Shown here: positions 1-16,216 of the stretch, piece by piece
Numbering within the stretch: the first letter of the stretch is position 1
Layout: each line of letters starts with the position of its first letter
DNA from: Collodictyon triciliatum
Lineage: Eukaryota > CRuMs
Direction of reading: 5' to 3'
Length of the DNA stretch: 24,027 nucleotides
NCBI GenBank assembly: GCA_043381765.1
Contig: JBHJMP010001104.1
Coordinates: 1 to 24,027, forward strand
Notes under the pieces: model-generated
Told to the model about the DNA's origin: nothing
Database searches by the model: none
What the model saw: only the letters and a program-made list of their open reading frames with translations
Program-made: the position numbers and the translations under genes

Positions 1-110
1 AATTTTTTTTTAAATTTTAGCACCGTCGCCATTTTAAAAAAAAGTAAAAATAATGTATTCCATTTTTTTTTTAAAAAAAAAAAAAAAAAAAAAACTATAC
101 TTGCCAACAG

Positions 111-610
111 ACCATGGATTTCCTTCAAAGAAATGTTGCCAATATTCGCAATCCTTTGCTCGTCATGACAGGCACAGATGACAAACTTGTGAATCCCGAA
201 GGTTGAATCCTCATTTATCCTCGGGCGATACAGAATTTTGCAGATTTGCCTTTCATCGTTACATATTAAAGAGAGAAAAAAAATTAGCGACATACCTCCA
301 AATCTTTCACTTGAGTCAAACTTATTTCATATTCAATGTTAAACTACCGATTATTTTATTTTATGCATGGTTCGGCTTTTTTTATCCATGTTTTTATATA
401 CACTTTACTACATAACGTTTTTCGGTCCATTAAGTCTTTTTTCTTCTTCCTCACAACCCAGGTGCGCGTTATGTGTATGACAAATCCCTCAGCGAAGACA
501 AGCGCTTTGTCCAATACCCAGGCCTCTACCACGAAATCTTCAACGAGCCCGAGAAGGACACCGTCATCGGCAATCTGATTGACTGGCTCAATGCCCATAC
601 CACAAACTAA
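111..610 (+). CDS. C-terminal part of a monoglyceride-lipase-like alpha/beta hydrolase (5' end outside window)
   Basis: Two exons are seen, 111-201 and 462-610 (stop TAA 608-610), with an intron at 202-461 (GTTGAA donor, pyrimidine-rich CAG acceptor). The joined frame gives about 79 residues that look like the end of the monoacylglycerol lipase/lysophospholipase family: a strand ending in T-G-T-D-D-K-L-V, where the second Asp is at the position of the catalytic acid, then Y-P-G-L-Y-H-E-I-F with the catalytic His, then a last helix (LIDWLNAH). The Ser nucleophile exon must lie upstream, beyond position 1. The sequence just before 111 is intronic (T- and A-runs, then an AG). In this family the enzyme hydrolyses monoacylglycerol to glycerol and fatty acid. 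The substrate here is inferred from resemblance only. Confidence 0.8.
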
Positions 611-958
611 CGTCTGCCTACGCATACCATATGCGTCTGTGATGGGGATAGTGATTGTTCCCTGATGACACAAAATAAAATATCCACAGACACGCAAAAT
701 TGAAAATGAAAAAAAAAACCCAATAAATTAGAGCAGCGAATGGAAAAAGAGAATGATACCAGCAAAACAACAATGGTCACAATTCAAGCCAGTCGTCTTT
801 ATCTGCTGTGGAGTAGCAGTATACACAATAATAATAATAAAAGTTTCTTTGAGTAAAACAGGTGTTAGAAATAGAACTCACACCCACACATCATTTTTTT
901 TCTTTTAATTCACTATTACCTTTCCCTCCACTATTATTTTCCTAACTCCCCAGCCTGC
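611..958. other. Intergenic region between two hydrolase genes
   Basis: AT-rich, with a short (AAT)n run near 828-840. It should hold the lipase 3' UTR and the promoter of the downstream DUF900-like gene. A pyrimidine-rich stretch ending in CAG at 951-953, just before the ATG at 959, could be a 5' UTR intron acceptor. No TATA box is convincing. Confidence 0.4.
674..679 (+). promoter_or_regulatory. Poly(A) signal AATAAA of the lipase gene
   Basis: An AATAAA hexamer lies 64 nt after the lipase stop codon, at the usual distance for cleavage and polyadenylation. Transcript ends would be needed to confirm it. Confidence 0.5.
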
Positions 959-2017
959 ATGAGCCGTCCAAGCTGCCACACACTGCGCCAGCTTTTCTTT
1001 TGTGCCGAGCAAACTCTGCACCAAAGCAGCCTTTTCACGGGTGACACACGCACAAGCGAGTTTCGCATCGAGGCTCTGACTCTGACCTCAGACTCCGCCA
1101 TTCGGCGCGTGAGCCCCGCAGAGGCGCTTGGCATGTTTGCTGCCGGGTCTGAGTCTGCCCTTTCTGATGTGATTCTTTATATACCGGGTCCGTTTCAGAC
1201 TCTCTGCGAAAGCATTGATGAGGACCGTGCGCGTTGGCAGCAGGCTTTGGACCGGACGACCGGCGGCGCGATTGTCTTCGTGCCGCTTTGCTGGAACGAA
1301 CCTCTTGCAAGCGCGGCTAATCCCGAGACGAGACTGGACTATGCGCAGCAGCGCAATCGGGCCGATTCTGTCGGAGCTGCCTTTGCCCAGTGGCTCGCAC
1401 AGTTGATTCTGCTGCGGCAGAGTCAGCCCAGAGGAAGCAATGCCGTCTTCTCAGCTGAAGCTGTTGCGCCGCGACTTAGTATTCTTGCACACTCGACAGG
1501 CTCACGGATTCTGCTTCACGCCATTCGGCATTGCTGTGTGGACTTGGCTCTGGTTGATGCGGGTCTGGGAATGCCGTTCCTGCATCGCATCTTTCTCGTG
1601 GCCGCGGATTTGCCCGGGGATTTCTTTACCCATGCCCGGGGCGATGGAGATGCGTTCTCGAATGCAGCAGACCGCGTCCTAGTTTATTCTGCCCGTTCCG
1701 ATTGGTTTTTTGCCATGGTTGGTCTGGACTCGTGGGACAGTCGGCTGGGCACTCGGAAGCCATCCTCGAGACGCCCCATCAATGTCGAATGGGTGGATTG
1801 CCGCAGCGTGGAAAACAAGGCCGGGACTCTACTTGGACACGCTTATCATATGCAGACAGATTGCTTTGTGGATGTGCTTCGTTCCATCACCAGAGACTCT
1901 CCCATCCAGCCTGCAGTCTTGTATCCAAATAGATATCGGAGTCCCAGCGAACACGATGTGCAAGAAAGGCCTTCAAACCATACGGGTGGGAATATTTGGG
2001 GTTTCTCTTCGTCTTGA
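959..2017 (+). CDS. DUF900-type alpha/beta hydrolase, intronless
   Basis: A single uninterrupted frame of 352 residues. It shows the layout of the DUF900 alpha/beta hydrolases: a strand plus oxyanion-loop segment (VILYIPGPFQ, about 71-80), a second strand (IVFVPLCWNEP, about 105-115), then D-Y-A-Q-Q-R-N-R-A-D-S. The nucleophile elbow is A-H-S-T-G-S with Ser179. Next come IFLVAADLPGDFF (211-223), VLVYSARSDWF (240-250), where a late Asp may be the acid, and a G-H-A-Y-H segment with His294 as likely catalytic base. Family members are mostly uncharacterised serine hydrolases, so the substrate is unknown. The usual H-G of the oxyanion loop is replaced by P-G-P. The tail after about 315 is probably disordered. 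An AATAAA at 2313-2318 may end the transcript. Codon use is more GC-rich than in flanking DNA, which supports real coding. Confidence 0.8.
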   Translation: MSRPSCHTLRQLFFCAEQTLHQSSLFTGDTRTSEFRIEALTLTSDSAIRRVSPAEALGMFAAGSESALSDVILYIPGPFQTLCESIDEDRARWQQALDRTTGGAIVFVPLCWNEPLASAANPETRLDYAQQRNRADSVGAAFAQWLAQLILLRQSQPRGSNAVFSAEAVAPRLSILAHSTGSRILLHAIRHCCVDLALVDAGLGMPFLHRIFLVAADLPGDFFTHARGDGDAFSNAADRVLVYSARSDWFFAMVGLDSWDSRLGTRKPSSRRPINVEWVDCRSVENKAGTLLGHAYHMQTDCFVDVLRSITRDSPIQPAVLYPNRYRSPSEHDVQERPSNHTGGNIWGFSSS

Positions 2018-2329
2018 ATTGAATTAGTTTGTTTGTTTTTTTATCAACAGCCGTGCTCAAAAAAGGCGTGCAGGATCTTTGTTAATCTCTAGAATGCGTT
2101 TGTATTGAGACTTCAATCTGCAGTTGTCTTGGCTGTGTGTTATTTTTGTCATGTTTGGGTTTCAATTCAAAGGCGTTATCAGCAAACTCATCTGTTACAC
2201 GTTCTACCCTGTTCTTTGGATGATAATCGGCCTAGATTCACAGACGCCATCAATTCATATGCAAACAATACACCCTTCTCTCGTGAATGTGGTGATACGT
2301 GACTTAGTTTAGAATAAAAACATTCTGTT
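2018..2329. other. 3' flank of the DUF900-like gene, up to an assembly gap
   Basis: Low-complexity AT-rich sequence with short open frames that have no splice or domain support. AATAAA at 2313-2318 is the only plausible functional site, a possible poly(A) signal. Confidence 0.35.
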
Positions 2330-2858
2330 NNNNNNNNNNNNNNNNNNNNNNNNNNNNNNNNNNNNNNNNNNNNNNNNNNNNNNNNNNNNNNNNNNNNNNN
2401 NNNNNNNNNNNNNNNNNNNNNNNNNNNNNNNNNNNNNNNNNNNNNNNNNNNNNNNNNNNNNNNNNNNNNNNNNNNNNNNNNNNNNNNNNNNNNNNNNNNN
2501 NNNNNNNNNNNNNNNNNNNNNNNNNNNNNNNNNNNNNNNNNNNNNNNNNNNNNNNNNNNNNNNNNNNNNNNNNNNNNNNNNNNNNNNNNNNNNNNNNNNN
2601 NNNNNNNNNNNNNNNNNNNNNNNNNNNNNNNNNNNNNNNNNNNNNNNNNNNNNNNNNNNNNNNNNNNNNNNNNNNNNNNNNNNNNNNNNNNNNNNNNNNN
2701 NNNNNNNNNNNNNNNNNNNNNNNNNNNNNNNNNNNNNNNNNNNNNNNNNNNNNNNNNNNNNNNNNNNNNNNNNNNNNNNNNNNNNNNNNNNNNNNNNNNN
2801 NNNNNNNNNNNNNNNNNNNNNNNNNNNNNNNNNNNNNNNNNNNNNNNNNNNNNNNNNN
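2330..2858. other. Assembly gap (529 N)
   Basis: A run of N; content unknown. The length may be an estimate by the assembler. Confidence 0.99.
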
Positions 2859-2910
2859 TCCTGTTAGCGTTATAGATGAAAATGTAACTTGAAAGTCCTA
2901 AAAATCTTCA

Positions 2911-3150
2911 ATGCATAAAAACAAAACAAAAATCAATCGCGCAACACTCATCTCTGAAGTTGGCATCCATACAAGTTTTCATCGCGTAAGTACTGAAGAG
3001 AACGATGCTAATGCTCATATTATGAAAAAGAGAAGAGAAGAACAAATGGAAAGAAAAGCATGCAGAAACAAGCAACTTTCTCTTGTTGGAGAAGCTATTA
3101 AATGTGGTTATCAGCTCTCAGGTATTGGCGTCAAATATTGTGGTATTTAG
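2911..3150 (+). CDS. Possible small protein or exon, unrecognised
   Basis: A 79-residue frame from an ATG to a TAG. Its middle is charged and probably helical (many Glu, Lys and Arg around residues 28-52), and its end is more hydrophobic. No family is recognised. A CTCAG followed by GTATTGG near 3116-3127 could be a splice donor, in which case this is an exon of a gene that begins in or beyond the gap. Codon use is AT-rich like the surroundings, so chance is not excluded. Confidence 0.25.
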   Translation: MHKNKTKINRATLISEVGIHTSFHRVSTEENDANAHIMKKRREEQMERKACRNKQLSLVGEAIKCGYQLSGIGVKYCGI

Positions 3151-3311
3151 AATGTATTCTTCTCACTGCTACTGTCATAGTCTAGATTCAACATAGAATT
3201 GATACGAATCTTAAGAAGAGTGAACTAAAAATGATATTAAATATACGCAACAAAATAAAATAAAAAAACGGAACAATCGACAGAACACATTGCATAATGG
3301 AAGTGTATGTG

Positions 3312-3317
3312 TTTATT
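3312..3317 (-). promoter_or_regulatory. Poly(A) signal AATAAA of the minus-strand membrane protein gene
   Basis: Reads AATAAA on the minus strand, about 72 nt past the stop codon at 3389-3391. Position and orientation fit the gene at 3389-4711. Confidence 0.5.
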
Positions 3318-3388
3318 TTGTTGGGTCCCTGCTTGTTGAGCCCATTTGTTTGAGATTTGAAGATGCGGGTTTTTGGTTGAAGATCGAA

Positions 3389-4711
3389 TTATATCAGGAG
3401 AGCGATTGTTTCTCCTATCAAAACCCCTATAGTTGTGCCTTTACCTGGCTGAAATAGCGTTCCTATCACAGCACCAATGGAGCCCGCCAGTATAGTCAAT
3501 ATGCAAGTTAAGATATTCTTTTGCGTTTGATTCCAATAGTGGATTAATCTCTCCTGTGTTGGGCAGAATTGAAGTTGAACACACAAATAATGGATGTACA
3601 TGATTTATCGTTTATATTCATAAAATAAAACCATACTTTACGGAGCGCCCCGTCGCTTCGAATGCTAACAATTAAGCTGTATGTCTCACGAATCTGTCTC
3701 ACAGCGCATGAGCTGACATTAATCAGAGCTCCAGCTCGGGCAGCGGTCATGAACATCCCACTGGCTGTGGTGAGTCTTGAGCCGTCTCTGGCAAACTTAC
3801 GGATGGCAGATTTCCCGACATCTGAACAACCGATTGTTAAACTAAAGACTATCTAACATACACATCATACACATCATACACATCATACACATCATACACA
3901 TCATACACATCATACACATCATACACATCATACACATCATACACATCATACACATCATACACATCATACACATCATACACATCATACACATCATACACAT
4001 CATACACATCATACACATCATACACATCATACACATCATACACATCACACACATCATACACATCATACACATCATACACATCATACACATCATACACATC
4101 ATACACATCATACACATCATACACATCATACACATCATACACATCATACACATCATACACATCATACACATCATACACATCATACACATCATACGCATCA
4201 TACACATCATACACATCATACACATCATACACATCATACACATCATACACATCATACACATCATACACATATACGCATCATACACATTCACATTATACAT
4301 ATTATACATGTAATACATATTATACATATTATACATATTATACATATTATACATATTATACATATTTGTCTACAAAGTCGGAATAATTAACTCAGAAAGA
4401 TGATTTCGATCATAAAATAAACAGGGGAAACCTCGTGTGTACTTTGAGAGTGTGCGCGGGGTGGCATAAGTCTTGAGCAGCCAATGGAAGCAGCATCGAA
4501 CAAAAGACACAGCTGTGTCAAAAAGGAAAAGATGGCCGAAGGACTGGACCAATTTGCTGGGTGTTTTTTCGCTTGAGGCCGCAGCAAGAATGCCACTTTT
4601 GACACCAGAGAAGATCAAATATGAAGGTTGAACAAGGGTTTGAAACCCGCGGAAGGTTTCGTATTGGTAAGACTTTGTAAATAAAGGACGATCCACGATG
4701 ATAGTCGACAT
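3389..4711 (-). CDS. Small unrecognised membrane protein, at least three exons
   Basis: The exons are: first, from the ATG at 4711 down to about 4425; middle, from about 3820-3852 down to 3637; last, 3553-3389. The 83-nt intron 3554-3636 has a GTATGG donor and a CAACACAG acceptor and joins two open frames in phase 0. The first intron holds the 9-nt repeat arrays. Its exact borders are unclear: a phase-1 join CGAG/GTTTCC to TTCAG/ATGTCG works, but other acceptors exist. The product would be about 210 residues. The N-terminal exon has a hydrophobic stretch (FLFDTAVSFVRCCFHWLL). The last exon carries a Gly-rich hydrophobic hairpin (ILTCILTILAGSIGAVIG, then TTIGVLIGETIALLI to the stop). I recognise no family. 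An AATAAA on this strand follows at 3312-3317. Confidence 0.55.
3857..4268. repeat. 9-nt minisatellite, unit ACACATCAT, about 45 copies
   Basis: A nearly perfect tandem array, with rare single-base variants (one ACACATCAC-type unit near 4040 and one GCATCAT unit near 4192). The unit is a multiple of three, so it creates long open frames on the minus strand (repeats of Met-Met-Cys and Tyr-Asp-Val) that should not be annotated as proteins. It lies in an intron of the minus-strand gene at 3389-4711. Confidence 0.97.
4269..4364. repeat. Second 9-nt minisatellite, unit ATATTATAC, about 10 copies
   Basis: It directly abuts the first array and keeps the same 9-nt period, but with a diverged unit. 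A few degenerate units lie at the junction (about 4268-4310). Confidence 0.9.
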
Positions 4712-4739
4712 GTCGAAAGTACTGGAGTTCTCTATTTTT

Positions 4740-4783
4740 TCGTTCTTTGCTTTTTCTTTCTTTCTTTCTTTCCTTCCTTCCCT
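4740..4783. repeat. Pyrimidine (CTTT/CCTT) microsatellite
   Basis: A run of TTTC/TTCC units just upstream of the start codon of the minus-strand gene at 4711. It reads as a purine tract on that gene's coding strand. Confidence 0.8.
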
Positions 4784-4983
4784 CTTGAGTTTGGGAGTGA
4801 TTCGGCTGACCTAGGTTTATTTTTGTGTTTGGAACAGAAACATTGATGACTGCGTTGCGCGGTTGTTGTTGTTGTTGTTGTCAGACTTCCAACTTCACAA
4901 CGCCCGATTTGAGCAGAGTGGGCAGAGTCAAATATATATGAAAATGCAAAAAGGAAGCATCAACGGGACTTGTCGAGCTTTAT

Positions 4984-5969
4984 TCAGCAAGACCTTTGCT
5001 GTGATTTCGTATTGATCTTCCCACTTATCCACATGACGGGGCAGCCAATGGTCTGCTGCATCGTCCCCTCTTCGCACGTCGCCCTCTTGTTGCCCGAGGG
5101 GTCTCGCCAGCCGCGATTTGATCAAGCCCGAACAAAAAAATAACATTCGTTCAAATGCGGAAAATATAATATTATATCTAATAAACACCCAATTGGTTCT
5201 CTATGATCATCAAAAACGAATTTAAAATATGTATACCCTTATTATTTCCATCTCAATTAATTGATTTCAGTATCCCGCTCCCAATTACTTGGGAATTTCC
5301 AATTAACCGATGAATTTGCGTTCCTCACTTCCCAATTTCTCAGACCACAACGCCCTTTCCGAATGTGGATTTGCTGTGTGGCTGTTTCGTCACGCGGCTG
5401 CAATGCGATCAAATGAATTTTCTTGCTCCACATCCCTTCTGATGCAGCAAAAATCCAATTCTTATGTGAAGCGTACACGATCTGTGCCGAGTGAAAAAAA
5501 AAAAAAACGAATAAATAGTGCAACTTCGCTCGTAATCAAACATTCGTGTGGGATTTTAAGCGAGTCATTGTATTCGAGTTTACTGAGTCGGTCAACATTC
5601 CCACCCACGAAAGCCTGGTTGAGAGTCAAGACCACCAAATATTCTGTGGGATCGCTCTTGAGAGGCTCTGTCAGATTCTCCTTGATGGGGATATTTGAAG
5701 CCGTGGCAGCAAAGGCTCAACCGCAGTTGCAGTTTTTGTTGCTTCTGGAACAAGAAAGAGCTGTCATGGGTTGCTGGGTCGGCCAGTCGAAGGCAGAGTT
5801 CGAACGCTTGGCAACTATCTGGTATTTTCCCAGGATTTATTAGTCTTGCATTTTCGAGACTACCGGGGTGGGATGGACAGACAAAACACACGCCAAAGCA
5901 GACACAGGCCAGCAAGTAGAAACGAAAAAGTCTCCAACGCTGATCGGGGGTTATAGAGCGATGAAGCAA
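4984..5969 (-). CDS. Tentative multi-exon gene, unrecognised product
   Basis: Candidate exons in order: first, from the ATG at 5969, with a hydrophobic stretch that could be a signal peptide or anchor (residues about 14-31); second, 5715-5609; third, 5481-5329; last, 5085-4984 with a TGA stop. The best-supported join is second to third: donor TTC/GTGGGT, then an acceptor after a 13-T tract (GGCACAG/ATCGTG), a 127-nt intron in phase 0. The third exon has a good donor, GAA/GTGAGG. An AATAAA on this strand (4979-4984) directly abuts the stop. The first-to-second join (CCCG/GTAGTC to TTGAG/CC) and the last acceptor are weak, and another frame of the last exon is also open. No family is recognised. 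The overlapping plus-strand frame at 5310-5843 looks like its antisense shadow. Confidence 0.35.
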
Positions 5970-6194
5970 AAATATTCAGAGAGGCAAAGCGGAAACTTCT
6001 TTTTTATTCAAATACAAAGATGAAAGCAACAAAAAAAACAACAAAAAAACAACAAAAAACAACAAATCGGCACAAGCTCAGAAAGAAGAGACGAAAAATC
6101 GATTAAAACTGGAGAAAGACAAACACTGTCTAGCAGGCTTTTCTTCTTTTACAACAACGATAACCCCGTAGCCGAAAAGTCTCCGTTGACACCA

Positions 6195-13683
<7,489 letters not shown>

Positions 13684-14389
13684 ACAAGCGGGCTGGAGCG
13701 GCTCCGTGTGCCGCCAAAGTCGCGCACTCTGGCGCCTCCTCTTTTCCCGCTGGACTCTTCTGCTTCTGCTTTTGCTTTTGCTTTTGCTTTTGTTTCTGCT
13801 TTTGCTTGACTCTTTTCACGTTATTCATTCACCTCGACTTCTGTCCCACTCCCTCGCACACCCGTTTCTTGCTTCTCACTTGTGCGAGTGTTGTGCGCCG
13901 TTCCGCATTCGCCTGCCTATTCGTCCGACTGCTGATGGCCCTCATCAGGGAGGTTGGCAGGATGCACTGGATTCTCTCATTGTCTTTTCGTACGCCTCTT
14001 TGTTTTGAACTGTTTTAACTCTCTAGACATTCCTCCAACGCGAGAAGTGTCCCTCACAAATCGAGCCGATAAATCACACCACAGCTTTTTTTTTCTTGCT
14101 TGTATATATTCTTACATTTCCTTTTCTTTCTCATTACAAGAACCATCGCCGGGTGGTAACGTTCCCCTCCTTTTCTATCTCGTCTCCATCTCGAGTCGCA
14201 GCCGAGTAACAAACTGAGTTGCACAATCAAACTACTCGGAGAAACTGAAAGTAGTCTCGATTTTATGCGCGGGAAAAAAAAAAAAAAAAGAGGTGGACGA
14301 GGAAGGCAAAGAAAGATATTGGGCGATAAAACAAATTGTAAAGAGCAAGCAGCATCAGAGAAATAGAGAAGAGAGGGTGAATGGATTGT
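13684..14389. other. Convergent intergenic region between NPC1 and the cytochrome b5-domain gene
   Basis: Holds the two 3' UTRs. It contains a (TTTTGC)-like hexamer repeat (about 13757-13808), a T-run at 14088-14095 and an A-run at 14274-14289. Open frames across 13690-14010 have no domain or splice support. I see no canonical AATAAA on either strand close to the stops. Confidence 0.4.
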
Positions 14390-15701
14390 TTACAGAATCA
14401 AACAAGTCGATGATTGCTCCACATCTGCGTTGGAGCCCCTCCGCTTGAGTGCCGGATTGCCTTCATCCGAATCATCCGAATCATAAGCAACCCATCCTAC
14501 GTGTACATACCAAAAAAAAAACCTCAATAATCAAATAAACAAGAAGATGAACGATTAATATAACATAATCGAGACTCTCACTCACCAAGGGAATTCATCT
14601 TCGCCTGGTTGTTTTTGCTCTTTGCTGGGGCCCCAGCTCCAGCAGCAGGCGCTCCAACTCCAGTCGCAGCAGGGCCCAATGCCAGGGACCGAATGATATC
14701 CTTGGCCAGCATCTTATCCTCCCCATCCGCCCTACATGTTCGGTTCATGCTCAGACCCTTTAACAATGCCCAAGGCGGCGCATCATTCCCATTGACTCTG
14801 GCCAGACTCACAAACACATTCACAAGTAGAGAAATTATCTCACAACCGACCCTATGTGAGCGCCAGGCTGCTTTGCTTGTTCCACGGCCAGCCCGACTAC
14901 AGCGCCGGTCACTGTTTTGCTTGCGCCTGTGGGTGCGGTGGACGTCCCTGTGGACGAGCGCCTTGGAGGCCGCGAGTCAGTGCTGGGCGATTGAGATGCG
15001 GAGCCGATTGAGACGCTCTTTGTAGCTTTGGTTTCTCCTTCAGAATGGCCCGATGCTGATGCAACAGGAACAACTGGCGAGGAGCTTGCCTTCTGCTCAC
15101 TCTTTGCTGAGCTTTGTGCTTTCATAGCGGTCATCCTTTGTGTCAGAGAGAGCTTTTTTGTGGAGGACGAGTCTGCAGAGTTGTCAGCCTTTTCATTCCG
15201 TGTCTTTGGGGGAACCTCGGCGACTGGGGCGCCTGTTGGGGAGTACAGCCCCACAAAGTACTGGTCGAGCATCTTAACAGCCTCCTGCGAGTGGATAGCA
15301 TCATCAAAGGACTCGGATGCGTCTACGCCTGTGTTTGTGTTAGTTTCTGTTTCATTTTGGCTTCCATGTGTTTCTAATTTCGTGTTTTTTTCTTTTATGT
15401 CTTATTGCTCTATTTTTTTTCCCTTTCGTTCTGCATGGCTCTTTTCATTTTCTTCTATTTTCATTCATTTCTGTTCATTTTCGTTTTTTTTTTTCCTCCT
15501 TCCTCTGTGTTTTGAGTCCCACAGGTTTTTTTTTTTTTAAAAAAAAAGCAGACCAGCAAAGTCGAGCATGATTGCATCGCCCCCGGGATGCTCTCCCATG
15601 AAGGAGGTCAGATCATAAACCTTGCCGTGGATGGCCATCCATATGTTTTGTGCTGTCCGATGCTGTGCGAGCTCCTCTCGTGTGATGATTCGCTTGCTCA
15701 T
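14390..15701 (-). CDS. Cytochrome b5-domain protein with a C-terminal CaaX-like motif
   Basis: Exons: 15701-15554, 15328-14844, 14757-14586, 14496-14390 (stop TAA 14390-14392), with introns of 225, 86 and 89 nt. From the first visible ATG this is 303 residues, with all joins in phase. Residues 1-80 are a cytochrome b5 heme-binding domain: WMAIHGKVYDLTSF, then H-P-G-G with axial His38, and the second axial His62 in F-D-D-A-I-H-S. The His-to-His spacing is 24, as in classical cytochrome b5. The middle (about 90-210) is Ser/Ala/Thr/Lys-rich and probably disordered, followed by a short conserved-looking segment (DKMLAKDIIRSL). The tail is acidic, then basic (KRR), then ends in C-L-I-L. No transmembrane helix is visible. 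The frame stays open upstream of the ATG to the gap edge at 16058/15729, so the N-terminus could be longer. The third-exon acceptor (TTAAAG) is the least certain border. Confidence 0.75.
15329..15553 (-). other. Intron 1 of the cytochrome b5-domain gene
   Basis: Donor G/GTCTGC after LDFA, acceptor CAAACACAG/GCGTAG. It joins in phase 1 to complete the b5 fold between the two axial histidines. The intron is strongly purine-rich on the coding strand (T-rich on plus). Confidence 0.75.
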
Positions 15702-15728
15702 GTTCTGTTCTTGTCGGGCGTGTATGTG

Positions 15729-16058
15729 NNNNNNNNNNNNNNNNNNNNNNNNNNNNNNNNNNNNNNNNNNNNNNNNNNNNNNNNNNNNNNNNNNNNNNNN
15801 NNNNNNNNNNNNNNNNNNNNNNNNNNNNNNNNNNNNNNNNNNNNNNNNNNNNNNNNNNNNNNNNNNNNNNNNNNNNNNNNNNNNNNNNNNNNNNNNNNNN
15901 NNNNNNNNNNNNNNNNNNNNNNNNNNNNNNNNNNNNNNNNNNNNNNNNNNNNNNNNNNNNNNNNNNNNNNNNNNNNNNNNNNNNNNNNNNNNNNNNNNNN
16001 NNNNNNNNNNNNNNNNNNNNNNNNNNNNNNNNNNNNNNNNNNNNNNNNNNNNNNNNNN
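15729..16058. other. Assembly gap (330 N)
   Basis: A run of N lying just upstream (in gene sense) of the cytochrome b5 domain. It may hide exons or the promoter of that gene. Confidence 0.99.
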
Positions 16059-16216
16059 CTTCCAAAGAAGCAGATGTTAGATTAGTCGCAAGTGTTGCAA
16101 CAAGTTGCGGGCTGGTTATTGTGTAGTCTACCAACAATCCTGGGCGGCTCAGCGTATCGCAAAGGAAAGACTCCCAGTTTGCTAGTTGCGGCGTTCTCAA
16201 GCACGAACCTATTAAA
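16059..16216 (-). CDS. Probable coding exon truncated by the gap
   Basis: On the minus strand an acceptor after a T-rich tract (TTTTTTTTAATAG) precedes an open frame of about 52 residues (SCLRTPQLANWESF, ending LTSASLE) that runs into the gap. It may be an upstream exon of the cytochrome b5-domain gene or the end of another gene. Its fold is not recognised. Confidence 0.4.

Noticed and set aside
3842-4363. Long minus-strand frames made of Met-Cys-Met or Tyr-Asp-Val repeats
   Set aside because: They are products of a 9-nt tandem array whose unit is divisible by three, and no unique sequence supports them.
5310-5843. Plus-strand 177-residue frame
   Set aside because: No domain, and composition typical of an antisense reading. 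The minus strand has the better splice sites.
15028-15540. Plus-strand 170-residue frame
   Set aside because: It is antisense to the cytochrome b5-domain exon on the minus strand, which has the heme motifs and in-phase splice sites.
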